From Klebsormidium nitens (Eukaryota > Streptophyta > Klebsormidiophyceae > Klebsormidiales > Klebsormidiaceae), in the NCBI GenBank assembly GCA_000708835.1, contig DF237023.1, positions 173,654-237,653 of the forward strand: DNA of 64,000 nucleotides. The letters are read 5' to 3'. The position numbers and the translations under genes were made by a program. The notes beneath the pieces are model-generated. The model had not been told where the DNA came from, did not search any database, and worked only from the letters and a program-made list of their open reading frames with translations. This document shows, piece by piece, positions 1 to 11,100 of this stretch. Every line of letters begins with the position of its first letter. The first letter of the stretch is position 1.

Positions 1-695
1 AGTGAAAAGGCACTATTCTGCAACTTATATGTGATCAATTTCGATATGATGCCCTTGCTGGCGTAAATCGCCCCACCAGTGTGGCGCCTCATGACACCTT
101 TGAGGCAAAAAGCTACCATACCAAATTAAGGTCGAATCGTCCATACGATGCAAGAATGATGCAACAGAAACTAGACACGACAACAATTTTTCAGCTCATG
201 AAAGGACTCCTTCGGAAACCTTGGCCTCCACCCAACTGCTTCACCCCAGAACACGTCACTACGTTGCTGAGATCCAAGCGCTGCGAACCAGCTTTTCAGA
301 TCTGAAAGGCAGCTTTGCTCTGAAAAACATGTTATGCCCTAACGGGGCAAGAGCAAATGATATGATGTCATTGTTCCGCACATCCTCCAAGATACTACCA
401 CCCTTGAATCCAGAGTTCCTTTATGCTTGGTCCCAAACTTGTCCAACAAGCAATTGACCCATCAAGAACCCAGGCGTTAGAGGGGACCCCTCAAGCAAGA
501 TGTTCAGGCTTGATGGATCCAATCAATTCTAGAATGAAGAAGGGGGTCCCTCCCCACGACGTTGATTCTGCAAAGAAAGAACCTTTTACAGTGGTGCGCT
601 TTCTGCCCTCTGTCAAGAAGGGAAGCTTAGAACATCAGAAATGGGGCAAGTTTCCTCAGAGTTGACAAGATGGTTGTACATCACTGATGACATAC
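1..695. other. Presumed intron 1 of the sacsin-like gene
   Basis: This stretch follows the donor at 695 on the minus strand. It holds short plus-strand open frames (about 90-457 and 423-665) that overlap each other and resemble no protein I know. I see no further sacsin exon in it. Confidence 0.35.
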
Positions 696-857
696 CTTGC
701 TGGCCCCCAAATTGTCAGCATTCTGAATGAGCTCCTTGAGGATCATGGTGCCCTCTGGGTAGTTCTGCAGCACCTCCATGATCCTCTGTGTCAGGTCCCC
801 TTTCTGGCCAAAATCCTCCCAGTCCTCCTGCAAACCCTGAACACCGTCACTTGCCAT
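696..857 (-). CDS. Sacsin-like protein, first exon (partial gene)
   Basis: This exon encodes 54 residues, from the ATG at 857 to a GTATGT donor at 695 (phase 0). The residues read FGQKGDLTQRIMEVL, then YPEGTMILKELIQNADN and GASK. This is the start of the sacsin-type HSP90-like ATPase module, whose N-box is ELIQNADD-A-GA. Sacsins are very large chaperone-like proteins; the ATPase module binds ATP in a GHKL fold, and the Glu and Asn of the N-box are present here. The rest of the gene must lie to the left, beyond the window edge, because no continuation is recognisable in 1-695. An upstream in-frame GTG at 884 is not a likely start. The family call is firm from the motif, but the full domain set cannot be seen. 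Confidence 0.75.
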
Positions 858-3546
858 TGTTGACCATACAATTGTGCCACCCACCGCTTCTCAGCAAAGC
901 GTTATAGGAATCCTTGATGACAGCAAGGCGCCCAATCGTACATCACTTGGACGGCGCCGAAGAGTTTCTTTGATCTGGAAACTTCCTGATGCTCCCTGCT
1001 CCCCTCATCACTTGGCAGGAAACCCCGCCGCCATCAAGCAGCCAAAACTTGAAGTTGGCACGTACACTGTACAGTTCTAAATGGATTGTCACCCCTTCAA
1101 ACAGTTGAACTGCAGGCTGCAGCTAGTAGTAGCGTTGTGGCTCAGGCTGGTATGTTTGAAGGGTTTGCGCTGATCCATATGGTCTGCGGGACAAACGCAA
1201 CATGGACCATAATCCGTGTTCTAAACAATTTGAAACGGTGGCGCAGCTGCCTTTGTGTAGAACCAGCTCACAAACCCAGCCTCTGGAGTTGACCGAAGCC
1301 GTGCCAGGGTTATGGTTTTAGGGTTTTCTGGAGATGACCGCCTGAGTACTGAAAGTTACTGCTTGCAAGTTGCAACCCCAGCCAGGGGGCGCTCTGGGCG
1401 CACATTCAAAGTGTGGTGGCACCAAAAATTGCCACCTACCCGTCTTGACTTCTCCATTGCATTCTAGGAGCAGGCAGAAGTGGCTTCAATCAGCGGAATC
1501 TGAAGAAGGGCCCATAACATTTGCCCACCGGGCGCTTACGGGACAGCTGTTTCAAGAAGAGAGGACAGCGGACAGACAACAGCTATCATAGGTATTTTCA
1601 AAGAAGAAGCACGTTTGCTTGCTGTGTAACGAACAGATGGCCTCCCAAATGCTGCGCAGATTGACTGCTGGGCTGACAAGAGCTCTGCGGTGAGCGGAAA
1701 TGTTCAGACAGTGGCCACCATTTCTTTTGAGATGGTCAATTGTGCTTCCTATTGATTCACAAGTCAGGTCCTTCTGTGAGCTTTTCCCAACTCTTTGATG
1801 CGGAATGTCTTCATCTCTAATTCCTGTTGGCATACTGCTCCCCACATGTGATCAGAGCTCGCACTAAGACTTTGGCCCTCTCACTCTTATTGGAAAGAAG
1901 CATGCGTGTTTTGTTTGATTGTACAGGCAGGCAGAGGGTGAAGCCCAACTAGTGGTGGAAGTGCTCCAACCAGGGCCCTTTGGAATTGTGACCAACACAT
2001 TTTCAGCCGCTGAAAGAGCTCAGGCCAAAGCAACCATCAAGCGGGCACTTGCACAGTGGCAAGAAAGACATTGCAGACGCTAGGCGTGTCTGCATACCTG
2101 TAGCCCAAGGATTCTCAGGACTGCACCTGTTCTGAAAGAGCTTGGTGAGTTGGATGTTTCTGTGTGTCTGACCTTGTAGAAATTGATAGTGACTATCAAA
2201 GCGTGCTTTGAATTGATGGCCTTGTCTTTGAGGTCGATTGTTTGCATGAACAAGAACGAATAGCCAGGCTGGGGCCAGAATGAATCCATGTTCTCAGATG
2301 CATCTGCAATTTGCAACATGGAACAGCACAAGGTGCCTCTTGTCCATAGTGTTTATATTCCCGGCCCAATCTCAGGACTCGATTCACACATGTGAGATTC
2401 CATTGTCATAACTCGTGAGAATTTGACTTTGCTTTGCTCTTATCAAGATAGATAACTTTGGACCCTGATTGAAACAAGAGTTCTTATTCTTCGTCTCACC
2501 AAAAGTTCCTTGCTGCAGGACAACTCTTCTTATCTGACATCCATGAATTGCTACATCCGCTCTCTTCACTCAAGAGTGGGGCGTAAACCAGCTTCTAATC
2601 AAGGAGCTGTGGATCTTGCTCCTACTTTTAGCACGTCGGTTTTCTTGACGAACTCTTTCAGAGATAGATGCGCTCGGCGGGGGCCACTCGGCATCCAGCT
2701 TACATTCCCACTTTGTTGAAAACGGCTCGCGGCTGAGGTCCAAGAAATTGTGCAGCGGGATTGAAGTTTGGATTTGCCTCATAAGTGCGCATGTTGTATG
2801 TGACTTTTACCCGTTTAGCTTGTGCCCAGCTGACAGCTAGGCACCTTAGAATGATGCATATTATGGCTGCTCACATTAAGTTTGCGTCCTCGCCTTAGGC
2901 CGCGCGATGCCTAAGACTTTGATAATGATACAGGCATGATTCGAATCTGGCCTACTATAGGCGGGCCCGTCGACCTTTGTGATGATGCACGCGGTTTGCA
3001 TGGACTGCATGCCATGAAGCCGGTCACGGCTGCAGGCTCGAGCTTGAAAGCTTAACAAGATTCCTATATGGTATCTGCGCCGGCCGGACGGCCCGCGAAA
3101 TGCATAGGTACCAGCTAGCTGCCAGGCATGCATGTGGATCATGAATTGCATGACGAGCCTGCATGCTCCTAAAATTTGAGCGCGCTAGCTCTCTAGGTGC
3201 CGTTTGTGTAGCGCTGCGGGCCCTTTCAAGCTTGCGACTCGAGGTGGCAAACGTGTCGATTTTTACACCGTTGAAGCTCTACTATATGAGCCTGCGGCGG
3301 CCTTACCGGATTTGCGGCCCGTAACATCAAGATACAGTGTTGATGAATGTCGATATTAAAACGACGAACTTCTAGCCACCTTGAAAATAAAGTAGACTCC
3401 ATCGTCCATATGACCATCAACGATTAAGATCGAAAGAGGTAATAAGTCAAAGCATCGAACATAAGCGGCACACATGTGGTTTAGTACGCTATCAACGCAA
3501 CAGACATACAGCCTTTATTACAACGTTAGAAACTCGGCCCACAAAC
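858..3546. other. Mostly intergenic; no confident gene
   Basis: Apart from the doubtful exon at 1928-2083, I see no supportable gene here. The interval 2850-3330 is rich in CATG/GCATGC and other short palindromes (NheI-, SphI- and HindIII-like hexamers), which is a compositional oddity rather than an identified element. Confidence 0.4.
1928..2083 (+). CDS. Candidate terminal exon, unidentified
   Basis: A pyrimidine-flanked acceptor (TTGTACAG, ending at 1926) precedes an open frame of 51 codons that ends at the TAG at 2081. The peptide begins QAEGEAQLVVEVLQPGPFG, and its C-terminal half is a basic, helical-looking segment containing AQWQERH. Codon usage looks protein-like, but I could not connect it to upstream exons with a consistent phase and do not recognise the family. 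It could be the last exon of a gene transcribed away from the sacsin-like gene, or a chance open frame. Confidence 0.3.
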   Translation, partial: QAEGEAQLVVEVLQPGPFGIVTNTFSAAERAQAKATIKRALAQWQERHCRR

Positions 3547-6500
3547 TCACGTGGTCCTTCGAGACGCTGCTTCAACGCAACCTGTTCGTAGACTGGATAC
3601 AAGCTCGACATAACCTTTCTGGTCTGGGTGGATATACCTGCAAGAAGGGTCCAACGACTGAGCAATCACACCTCCTGCGTTCAGTGCTGATTTCACCGAG
3701 TATCTTGCTCTTTCAGGTAGAAGTCAAGACACCTTTCGGGCTGCATCATCCTATAGACACTCATACGCGAAAGGCGCCAACCCTCTTTAAAGAACAGCCA
3801 CCAGAAGCAGAATAGGAACCTCAAAACAAGGGAAGCTTCGGAAAAGGAAAAGAAGAAGGTCTGTCAAAACTAGGAAGGCGCGTAACATTTGCGTAAAGCC
3901 ACTAAGATACTGTACATGAAAGTTTCTCATTCCCCCTGGAAACGCTGCCAGACTTCGGAACCGTTTGATGGCGCGATCCGCACTGTATTTCTTTCCCCAG
4001 TCGCTGAAAAGGCGCTGTCCAACGTGGATTGCAAATCTTTTCAGCGCAGGCATGAAATACGTACCCGTGTCTAACGAGGAAGTCGATGATAACCAACGCG
4101 ACGTTCGGCTTGTACTCATTGGACTTCCGTATCGTCTCCGCAACACGGGCTAGCGGCCAAAGCTCGAAAGACTCCACCTCGCCATCTGCGATTGACATCG
4201 TGGGAGCGGATGAAGAGTCGAAGACCAAGGTCGAAAGCGGCGGCGGATTTGATAGAGCTACCGTAGTGCCTTGAATCAGCATGAATTCTTGATTCACTAT
4301 GCACTGGAACCAGCTGTGGTTTGGCCTTTGCTTTTTCCTACGATCGGAGCAATCTGGATTTCTCCCTCAGGTCTTGAGGAGATGAGAACAATGAAACAGG
4401 TCCTCTACGCGGGGCGGAGAGTGTAGGCAGCCTTTCCGCGCAAATACCTCTGCATCCTGAACACTCCTCTTGGTAAGCGACCGGAACTGGAGTGTCAAAA
4501 TTCAGCGCCACAGGCGGAAATACTGTTACGACTCTCTCTGTGACGACGCGGTTCGAACTCGTACCTTGATTTTTCGGTTGAAAGTCGCTGGGCAGTTTCA
4601 GGTCGTAGACAAAGAGAACATCTCGCTTCGCTCGATTCTCGTCGGTGACCATCTCGTATGATACCGTGCCCGCCGCCGTCGCTCTGCGAACCACTGAACA
4701 TGTTGAGTCCCTCAAAGACCGGTGTATTGAAAACGATGCTCAAGCGACAAGTTGAGTTAGCTAGAAGTTTAAGCCGGGTGCGGCTGCGGAGCGAGTATTC
4801 TAGCTTTGCATCCGTCTTTCCGCCACTGCTCTGAAGCTCGAGATGCGCTTCGAATCCCGACATGCGGTGTCTGCTTGGAGGAACGCGACTCGTCATTTTC
4901 TGTGCAGGTGTCACGAACGAGAAGCATGTTCAATGACGGCTGGATAAAACGAACGATCATGATTTTCCTTGCGGTTTGTGCAAAAGGAATCTGGCACCAA
5001 AAATATGAACTCCGTTCTTCTCATCATTTGCCAGCATCATTCTTCCGTCACTCTCTAGAGTGAGTTGAGCATCATAGAGACCGTTCGAGTATTTGCCTGG
5101 TTGGATAACAGCTGCAACAGGTTCACGCAAGGACTACTATCTGAAACGAGTGACGTGCCAGAAAGGAAGCGGGTTCATCACGCCTCACCTCCGCGCCAAG
5201 TCCGGCGGAATTCCGGCCTCTTCTTGACACTCCTTCACCAGATTGTCTGCGCAGCTAAGCCCGAGCGGTTGTCCTCCCGCCACCAGGTGATCCAACCGGA
5301 GCGGCCAAGTCTGCTTCGTGGCGCTGCGTCGGGCCACCCAAAGGTATTTGTTTCCGTCGGCGTCTTCAGTGTAGCCGTTCATATGAACGCCATACGCCTG
5401 AGCGAAGGAAACGGTTGGGAAGACAGCCAAGTGGCCGCCGAAGCATTTTCTATGGGCCGTGATTATTGGGTGGAAGGTGTGGGAACGCCTGCGAGAAGTA
5501 TATCAGGATCGGTCTGGAAGGACGATAGACCTTTGCGATCAGGCAACGGGGCAAATAAGACCCGGGTGGCAAAGTCTTAGTAGCAGTATCCCCCAAAATT
5601 CACACATTTAGTTGAATCTTCGTCGCCCTTCTTTACCGGACTCGAACAGCATTTGACGTCAATTCGAATCCTAGTCCCAGTGTCTGCTCGTTGGACCTTT
5701 CTGCTGACTCACACCTCACATCTTAAAGTATCCTTCGCGGGCTGACGTCAATAATCGGAACAACGCATGTGGTCCATGTTCCTAATTCATGAGAGTCGAC
5801 TCCCACCTCGACGTCAGCTACTATTCATTGCTCGTACTTGGGTGTGAACCGATACAAAGCCCGATGCCTCCGGTCTCAATCTAGACGCAACGGAGGACTT
5901 CGAAAGAACGACTCACGATGATGCCAAAGTGGGGTGCAGCCGCCCTCTCAAGCCCAAAGTACGGTTTATTGTGGAAGCCTGTGGAAACGGGGTACAGCTC
6001 GTCTCGCCAGCCTGTGATGACACCCTTTTCTCTTAGCTCTGAGCAGACAGCGGCCACTGCTTTCGTACGCGCCTTTGGGGTCTTCAGGCTCTGATCAAGC
6101 CCGATGTAATGTCCAAGCGGGGACCCGTCTTTGGACCGTACAAAGTATACCTTGAAAGTATCGTCGAGGAGGAGCAGGTGCTCTGCAAAGCTGCAACAAG
6201 ACGTACTGTTGTTGGGAGTCGGTAAGATTGTCCGCATGTTTGTGCAGGTTGTATGTCCACGATACTTTTGGAGTTGCGTCTGAGCTCGCCCTACGCTTGA
6301 GTCACGCCTTGATAAAAGCAAAGTGGTTTCTCGTTATCTGATACTTATGATGGGGTATGGGGGGTGCATGGAGTGAGAAGTCTTGTGTCGAATGACTGCT
6401 ACGAATCAGTGCACGCGCTAAGAAGGAAGACATACTGAAGATAGTTTTCTTGACCTCTTTTGCGGCTAGTTCTCAGCTCCTAAAGAGGAATTAGAGTAAC

Positions 6501-7757
6501 GCCTTGGGGGCCCTTCCTGTAGGGTGGACAATTCGCATTCGCCTTCTCAACCGGCAAAAGGACCACTGCAATGACTTCAACAGACGATGGACAAGAATCG
6601 CTCCTTCCCGGTTCTTCCCTCTCATCAGTCAAACATTCATATAAGTCCAGTCGGTCTTCTATACAAACCCCAGATCAGACATACAACAACAAGAGCACAC
6701 CAGGATAGGAATTGACGTTTACCTCGAGGCAATTCTCAGAAACTCAAAAAGATGGAAAGCCTTACCTTTCATGTACGTAGCCGAACAACAATCCATTCCC
6801 CCGCAGCTCCAGGAATTCTGGTCCTCTGATACTCTCCTACATTCAGAAAGGCGAATAGAGGTCCTCTCTCTGGCAACGTCGAACACTTTTGATCCTACGA
6901 ACGCCAATGTTTGAAGCAGGTAGAGTGAACAAGTAAGACATACATAACTTTCTGCGACCTGAATCTGAGCTTGTTTGAGACATCAAAAAAGTTTCATAAA
7001 GCTGATTCTAGTCCACTTATATCACCTGTGCAAGGCACCTCCTGCGATGGAAGCCAGCTTGGAAGAACCATCGAATCAAGCAGGGTTTGCCAGACCTTTT
7101 CTTTTGGAGGTACAGCCCGCTTACAATTCTCCTTATTTCAAATACCTTCCTTCTTTAGGTGGATCAGCTTAGTGGAGTTAAACACTTATAAAGCGGTGGC
7201 CAGTGCCCCTGCTGAAGGGGCTACTGCCGCAGCACATGCAAATCATCTACGAGATCTTACCCCCTTCTCTCGTTGCGCCAAGCAGATGCAACAACGCTGT
7301 TCTTCTACTGAAGACTTACCCGGCCCACGTTGCACTCTGCCACTCGCTGGAGATATCCCCTAAGATCATCGCTAATTGCTCGTTTCCGAGTGCCAGTGGA
7401 CGGCTTTGATGCTGCTGCTGCTGCTGCTGCTGCTATTATGCGACTACTTTTGTAACGTCGACTCTGATGTGGTTGGTGAATGGAGAAACTGCTTGACGCA
7501 CCTGTTTGTGTTGATCCAACAAGTCCAACAACATGATGCAAGAGGTGGTGTGCTCTCGGGTCCCCAAATTGCCCTTGATGACAGCTAGAAGGCTGGAGAT
7601 GGGGCGTTTGGCTGTGATTGCCAATAGAGTGCAAAGGAAACCGACTAACAGGCGCTAGTGATTGAACAGAGCAAGCTGCAGGACTGGGTAAAAGCACCTG
7701 TACAGCGGGATGCAAGGACGGAGGGATTGTCCTCATGGCCGTAATGCATTGCGCCAT
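3547..7757 (-). CDS. Nudix hydrolase with DUF4743 domain (NUDT20/24-like), probably plastid
   Basis: Seven exons join in frame to give 440 residues: 7757-7320, 6836-6766, 6190-5917, 5397-5189, 4683-4565, 4185-4065 and 3637-3547. All introns have GT-AG ends and the phases agree. Residues 1-130 are rich in Ser, Pro and His with a short poly-Ala run, as in a transit peptide. From GYLQRVAECN onward the protein follows plant Nudix 20/24 proteins: the DUF4743 part includes FGYVHESFAEHLL, NELYPV-like RDELYPV and LERAAAPHFGI. Next come GVHMNGY, LDHLVAGG and the Nudix half-motif KECQEEAGI (residues 316-324), then ESFELWPL, LVIIDFLVRHG and the C-terminal LRTG. In this family the first half of the Nudix box is degenerate. 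Relatives hydrolyse nucleoside-diphosphate-linked substrates, some acting on thiamine diphosphate derivatives; the substrate here is not determined. The gene is divergent from the Rossmann-fold gene at 8190. Starts at 7757 or at the nearby in-frame ATG at 7736 are both possible. Confidence 0.9.
7407..7436. repeat. CTG/CAG trinucleotide repeat inside coding exon
   Basis: About eight CTG units on the plus strand read as consecutive GCx alanine codons in exon 1 of the minus-strand Nudix gene, within its presumed transit peptide. Such a tract is prone to length variation. Confidence 0.8.
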
Positions 7758-8189
7758 CGTTCAAAAATACCACCTGAATTCGTGGATCACTGAATGACTC
7801 AAGATCCTGGAATCTTCGGTTCTCCCTGAGGCTGCAGTATTATTAACCGCTCTGTTGTTGGATCCCAGTCAGAGCTTCAGAGCTCTTGAGATTAACCCCA
7901 ATCCTTAGGCTTAAGAATCTTGCTCGGCATTACGTATTTGCCCAGCCGCATTCGTTTGAGCTGGAGCCTGGTGGAGCCAGAGGAATGAAGCGCTTGATCG
8001 TCCCAAGCTGAGCCTGATGTGAGGCAGGATTGCAGATGACAGAGCTTTGCATGATCAATTATGGGTGGAGCACGGATAAAGCAGCTGGGTCCTACAAACT
8101 CATTGGCGCCAATCGTGGAAGCGGCGGGCATCTGTTCTCAGGTCCCTTCAGCTCGCCTGCCTTCTCAATACGTTCCCCACTACCACCGC
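7758..8189. promoter_or_regulatory. Bidirectional upstream region between the Nudix and Rossmann-fold genes
   Basis: The two start codons (7757 on minus, 8190 on plus) face away from each other across about 430 bp, so both promoters must lie here or overlap the first exons. I see no strong TATA box. If the upstream in-frame ATG at 8061 is used, the shared region shrinks to about 300 bp. Confidence 0.5.
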
Positions 8190-11100
8190 ATGTCTCACAT
8201 TGCAACCTTCCACGAACTTCGCAGCATTGCGAAGTCCAATATCAATTCCTGCAACAGAAGTAGTAACCTGCACTCTAATGGCGTCGCACGACATTGGTTC
8301 AAACAACAGGCTTGGCGTGGCGCTCCTTCATTTACATGTCCAGATAGGGTACACCCGCCAAAACACGTCCACCGCTTAATGGCACGAGAAGCATATTCAG
8401 AGGGGAGGAAAGAGGAGCCAGGGCACCTGTTCTGCTTTGGCTTTGGTTACACCACCTTGGGCCTGGCAAACACACTCAAAAAGGAGGGCTGGTGAGCTCC
8501 CCTCCCAAATGGTACAAGGTGGGATAAGTGGTTGCTGATTGTGGTCAGCTGATGACTGCCCTGAGTTTGCCAAACATGTAGGAAGGCTGTGGCCAGTACG
8601 CTGGGGCTTTGGAATCAAAGAAAAGATGATTGCTCTCTTTGCTGCAACACTAATCGTCTGGCGGAGCCGCTTCGAGTATGGTATGATGTGCCATTAGTAA
8701 GGTGTTTTGGTTGTATTGACCTGACTTGATTCCTCTCTCCTACTTGCTCCAGGAATGTGACAGGGACCTGCAGATCAGAGGAGAAAAAGGAGGCGCTCAT
8801 TGCGAAAAGCCTCCCAGCAGTTATTTTTGACACTGATGGGGAGATCGGACTTGAGTAAGAACTGCCTCTAACCGAAAGGCCTCCTGGAAAGCGGGAAGCA
8901 TGTTGTAGCCTGGGGCCACCTGAGTAGAGATAGTCAGGGCGTCAGTCAACTCTGAACACAGCTAGGACATTGATCGAGCCTCGCCTGAGGGGAAGAGCTT
9001 TTACGGATTGTATATTCATGCCAGAACAATCGTCAGAAAAGAGTATCAATCAGTGGGAACTGAGGAGTGGCGTGAAATTGAGGGTTCCACTTTTCCCCCT
9101 GGTTGCCTCGTCAACCAGATCAATCAACTGTGGCAAAGTAAATGTCTGTGCTCAAGATGCGAAGGATTCCCTTTCAGCAGGCTCTATGATTACTGGTCTT
9201 AGAATCGACGTCGTGTTGCTGTGTCAGGTCCGATGGGCTGGCTGCTCTCCGAAGCGCCACACACCTGATTGCCAGCATCCCTCCTGTTGGTGACTTCGAC
9301 CAAGATCCGGTGAGTCGTCTCTTCCTTCTCCTTCTCGATCCTTGAATTAAGTATTGAGGCTCTGATCACAAAACTATCCCCCTTAATGAAAGAAGAATGA
9401 CGAGCGAACATGATGCCCGTGGATAAGCAGGTTGCTGTGTCAGCCCTGAAACGTTCTCTCTGTTATGCCCCTGCCTCATCGCTTCGTTTTAGAAGAGTTA
9501 GTAGGTTGTTCTCGAAGTGCAGTCCATCCTTCTGGTATCAGTGCATGTCAGTGCTTTGAATGAGTTGATAGCAATTCTGAAATACGACCTCTTTGAGTTG
9601 TTTGGCATCATACGGATGGTTCAAGTTACCATTATCCACAATGGATACGATGTATGTTGGACATGGAATCTTCCCGCTAAAAAACGGGAAGAAAATTGCA
9701 TAGTCGCCTCGAAGGGCAGCTGCTGCATTGAAAAACCCAAGTCCATTTCCTGAAAGCTTTTCTTTGTTGTTTCTGAAGGGCAGGCCCTAGCTTTGCATGC
9801 CCAACAGATCCACGAAGCAGCACGCAATGGGCTCAGCTGGATTGGTTACCTCAGCACGACAGGTGAGACGCAAACACCGCCACCCTCGTCATACCCGATT
9901 CTGGTTGCATGCCTTTCTGCTGCGGCCAGTGTAGTGATATCTTGCCCCTGAAGATAGATTATGATGCGAGATCATGTCTAAAAGCCGTCCTTCAATTGGG
10001 ATCAACGATCTGGTCATCCACAATCTCTCGACACTATGTCGAGGTCGACCTTCCGGCAGTTTGCGTTCAGTTCCCTCCTCGTCGCAAACGCTGCAGCAGA
10101 CCGCTATTCCAGCCCAGGCTTCATTCTGCGTTTCAGCAGACTCCAGTGTCAAAGTATCGAATTTCACAAAGACACACGGGCATTATTTTTGCACAGGTGT
10201 TTATGGGGACTGGGACGGCGCTTGGGTGGACGAGAGGTGAGCTAACTCGGCATATCATTGTAGCAACTCCCGGCCCCGTTCAAACCGCTAGGCACGACTC
10301 AAAGCATGCAGAGAAACGATTTCCTGCTGACATGAGGACCCCTCTAAAGCTCACACATACAAAACTTTCTGTCCCCCTTATTTCCAGCATTTTTCCGCAA
10401 CGAACTGTGGTTCCTCATGTCTCCCCGCAGGTTCTGCTTTTCTGCTCTCATCCCGCTCCTAGACCTCTGACCCTTGATTCCTGGGTTTCACCACTCCATG
10501 TCTGACACCTATCCTTCGAACCGTTTGAATCTTTCTGGTGCGCAACGACTTTTCAAAAGTCCGAAGGGTAAACCAATCATCAAACGGCTGGGTTTAGCGT
10601 CTGCCGAACCCTCGTGTCTTGGTTTGCAGCACCGAACCGCGACCCAGCAACGCCCGCGCCGCAGCGCGACTGCGCGCCGAGGAGGCTTGGCTGAGCATTG
10701 GCAGAGAAGCAAACGTTCCGGTGCACGTCTTCCGGCTGGGCGGAATCTACGGCCCTAGCAGGAGGTGAGCGGAAATGGAGCTCGCACCTTGGACGAATGA
10801 TCGAGCCTTCGAGCAATTTCATGACCACAGAAACAAGGCAGGTATCTGCAGAATTTTCAGACAGAACGATTAAAGGCAGCCACGCTGAAGGTGAACCCCA
10901 ACTGAACTCTCTGTGTTTTCAAGCGTCGAGTGCCCATTTGCCGGCCAAAGCTCTTAATCGAATTTTTCAGAAGTGCTTTGGAGAAGTTCGCAAAATTTGC
11001 ACAGATCCGATCGCACTTCCCCGTCTTGACGAGGAGATCCTTTCGATGCGCTGAGCAATAGACGCTTCCCATCGTTCCATCTGCAAATCGACAAGGCAAA

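Noticed and set aside
1370-1591. 73-codon plus-strand frame with an acceptor-like start near 1467
   Set aside because: It hits an in-frame TAG immediately before the only donor-like GT and could not be linked to the candidate exon at 1928.
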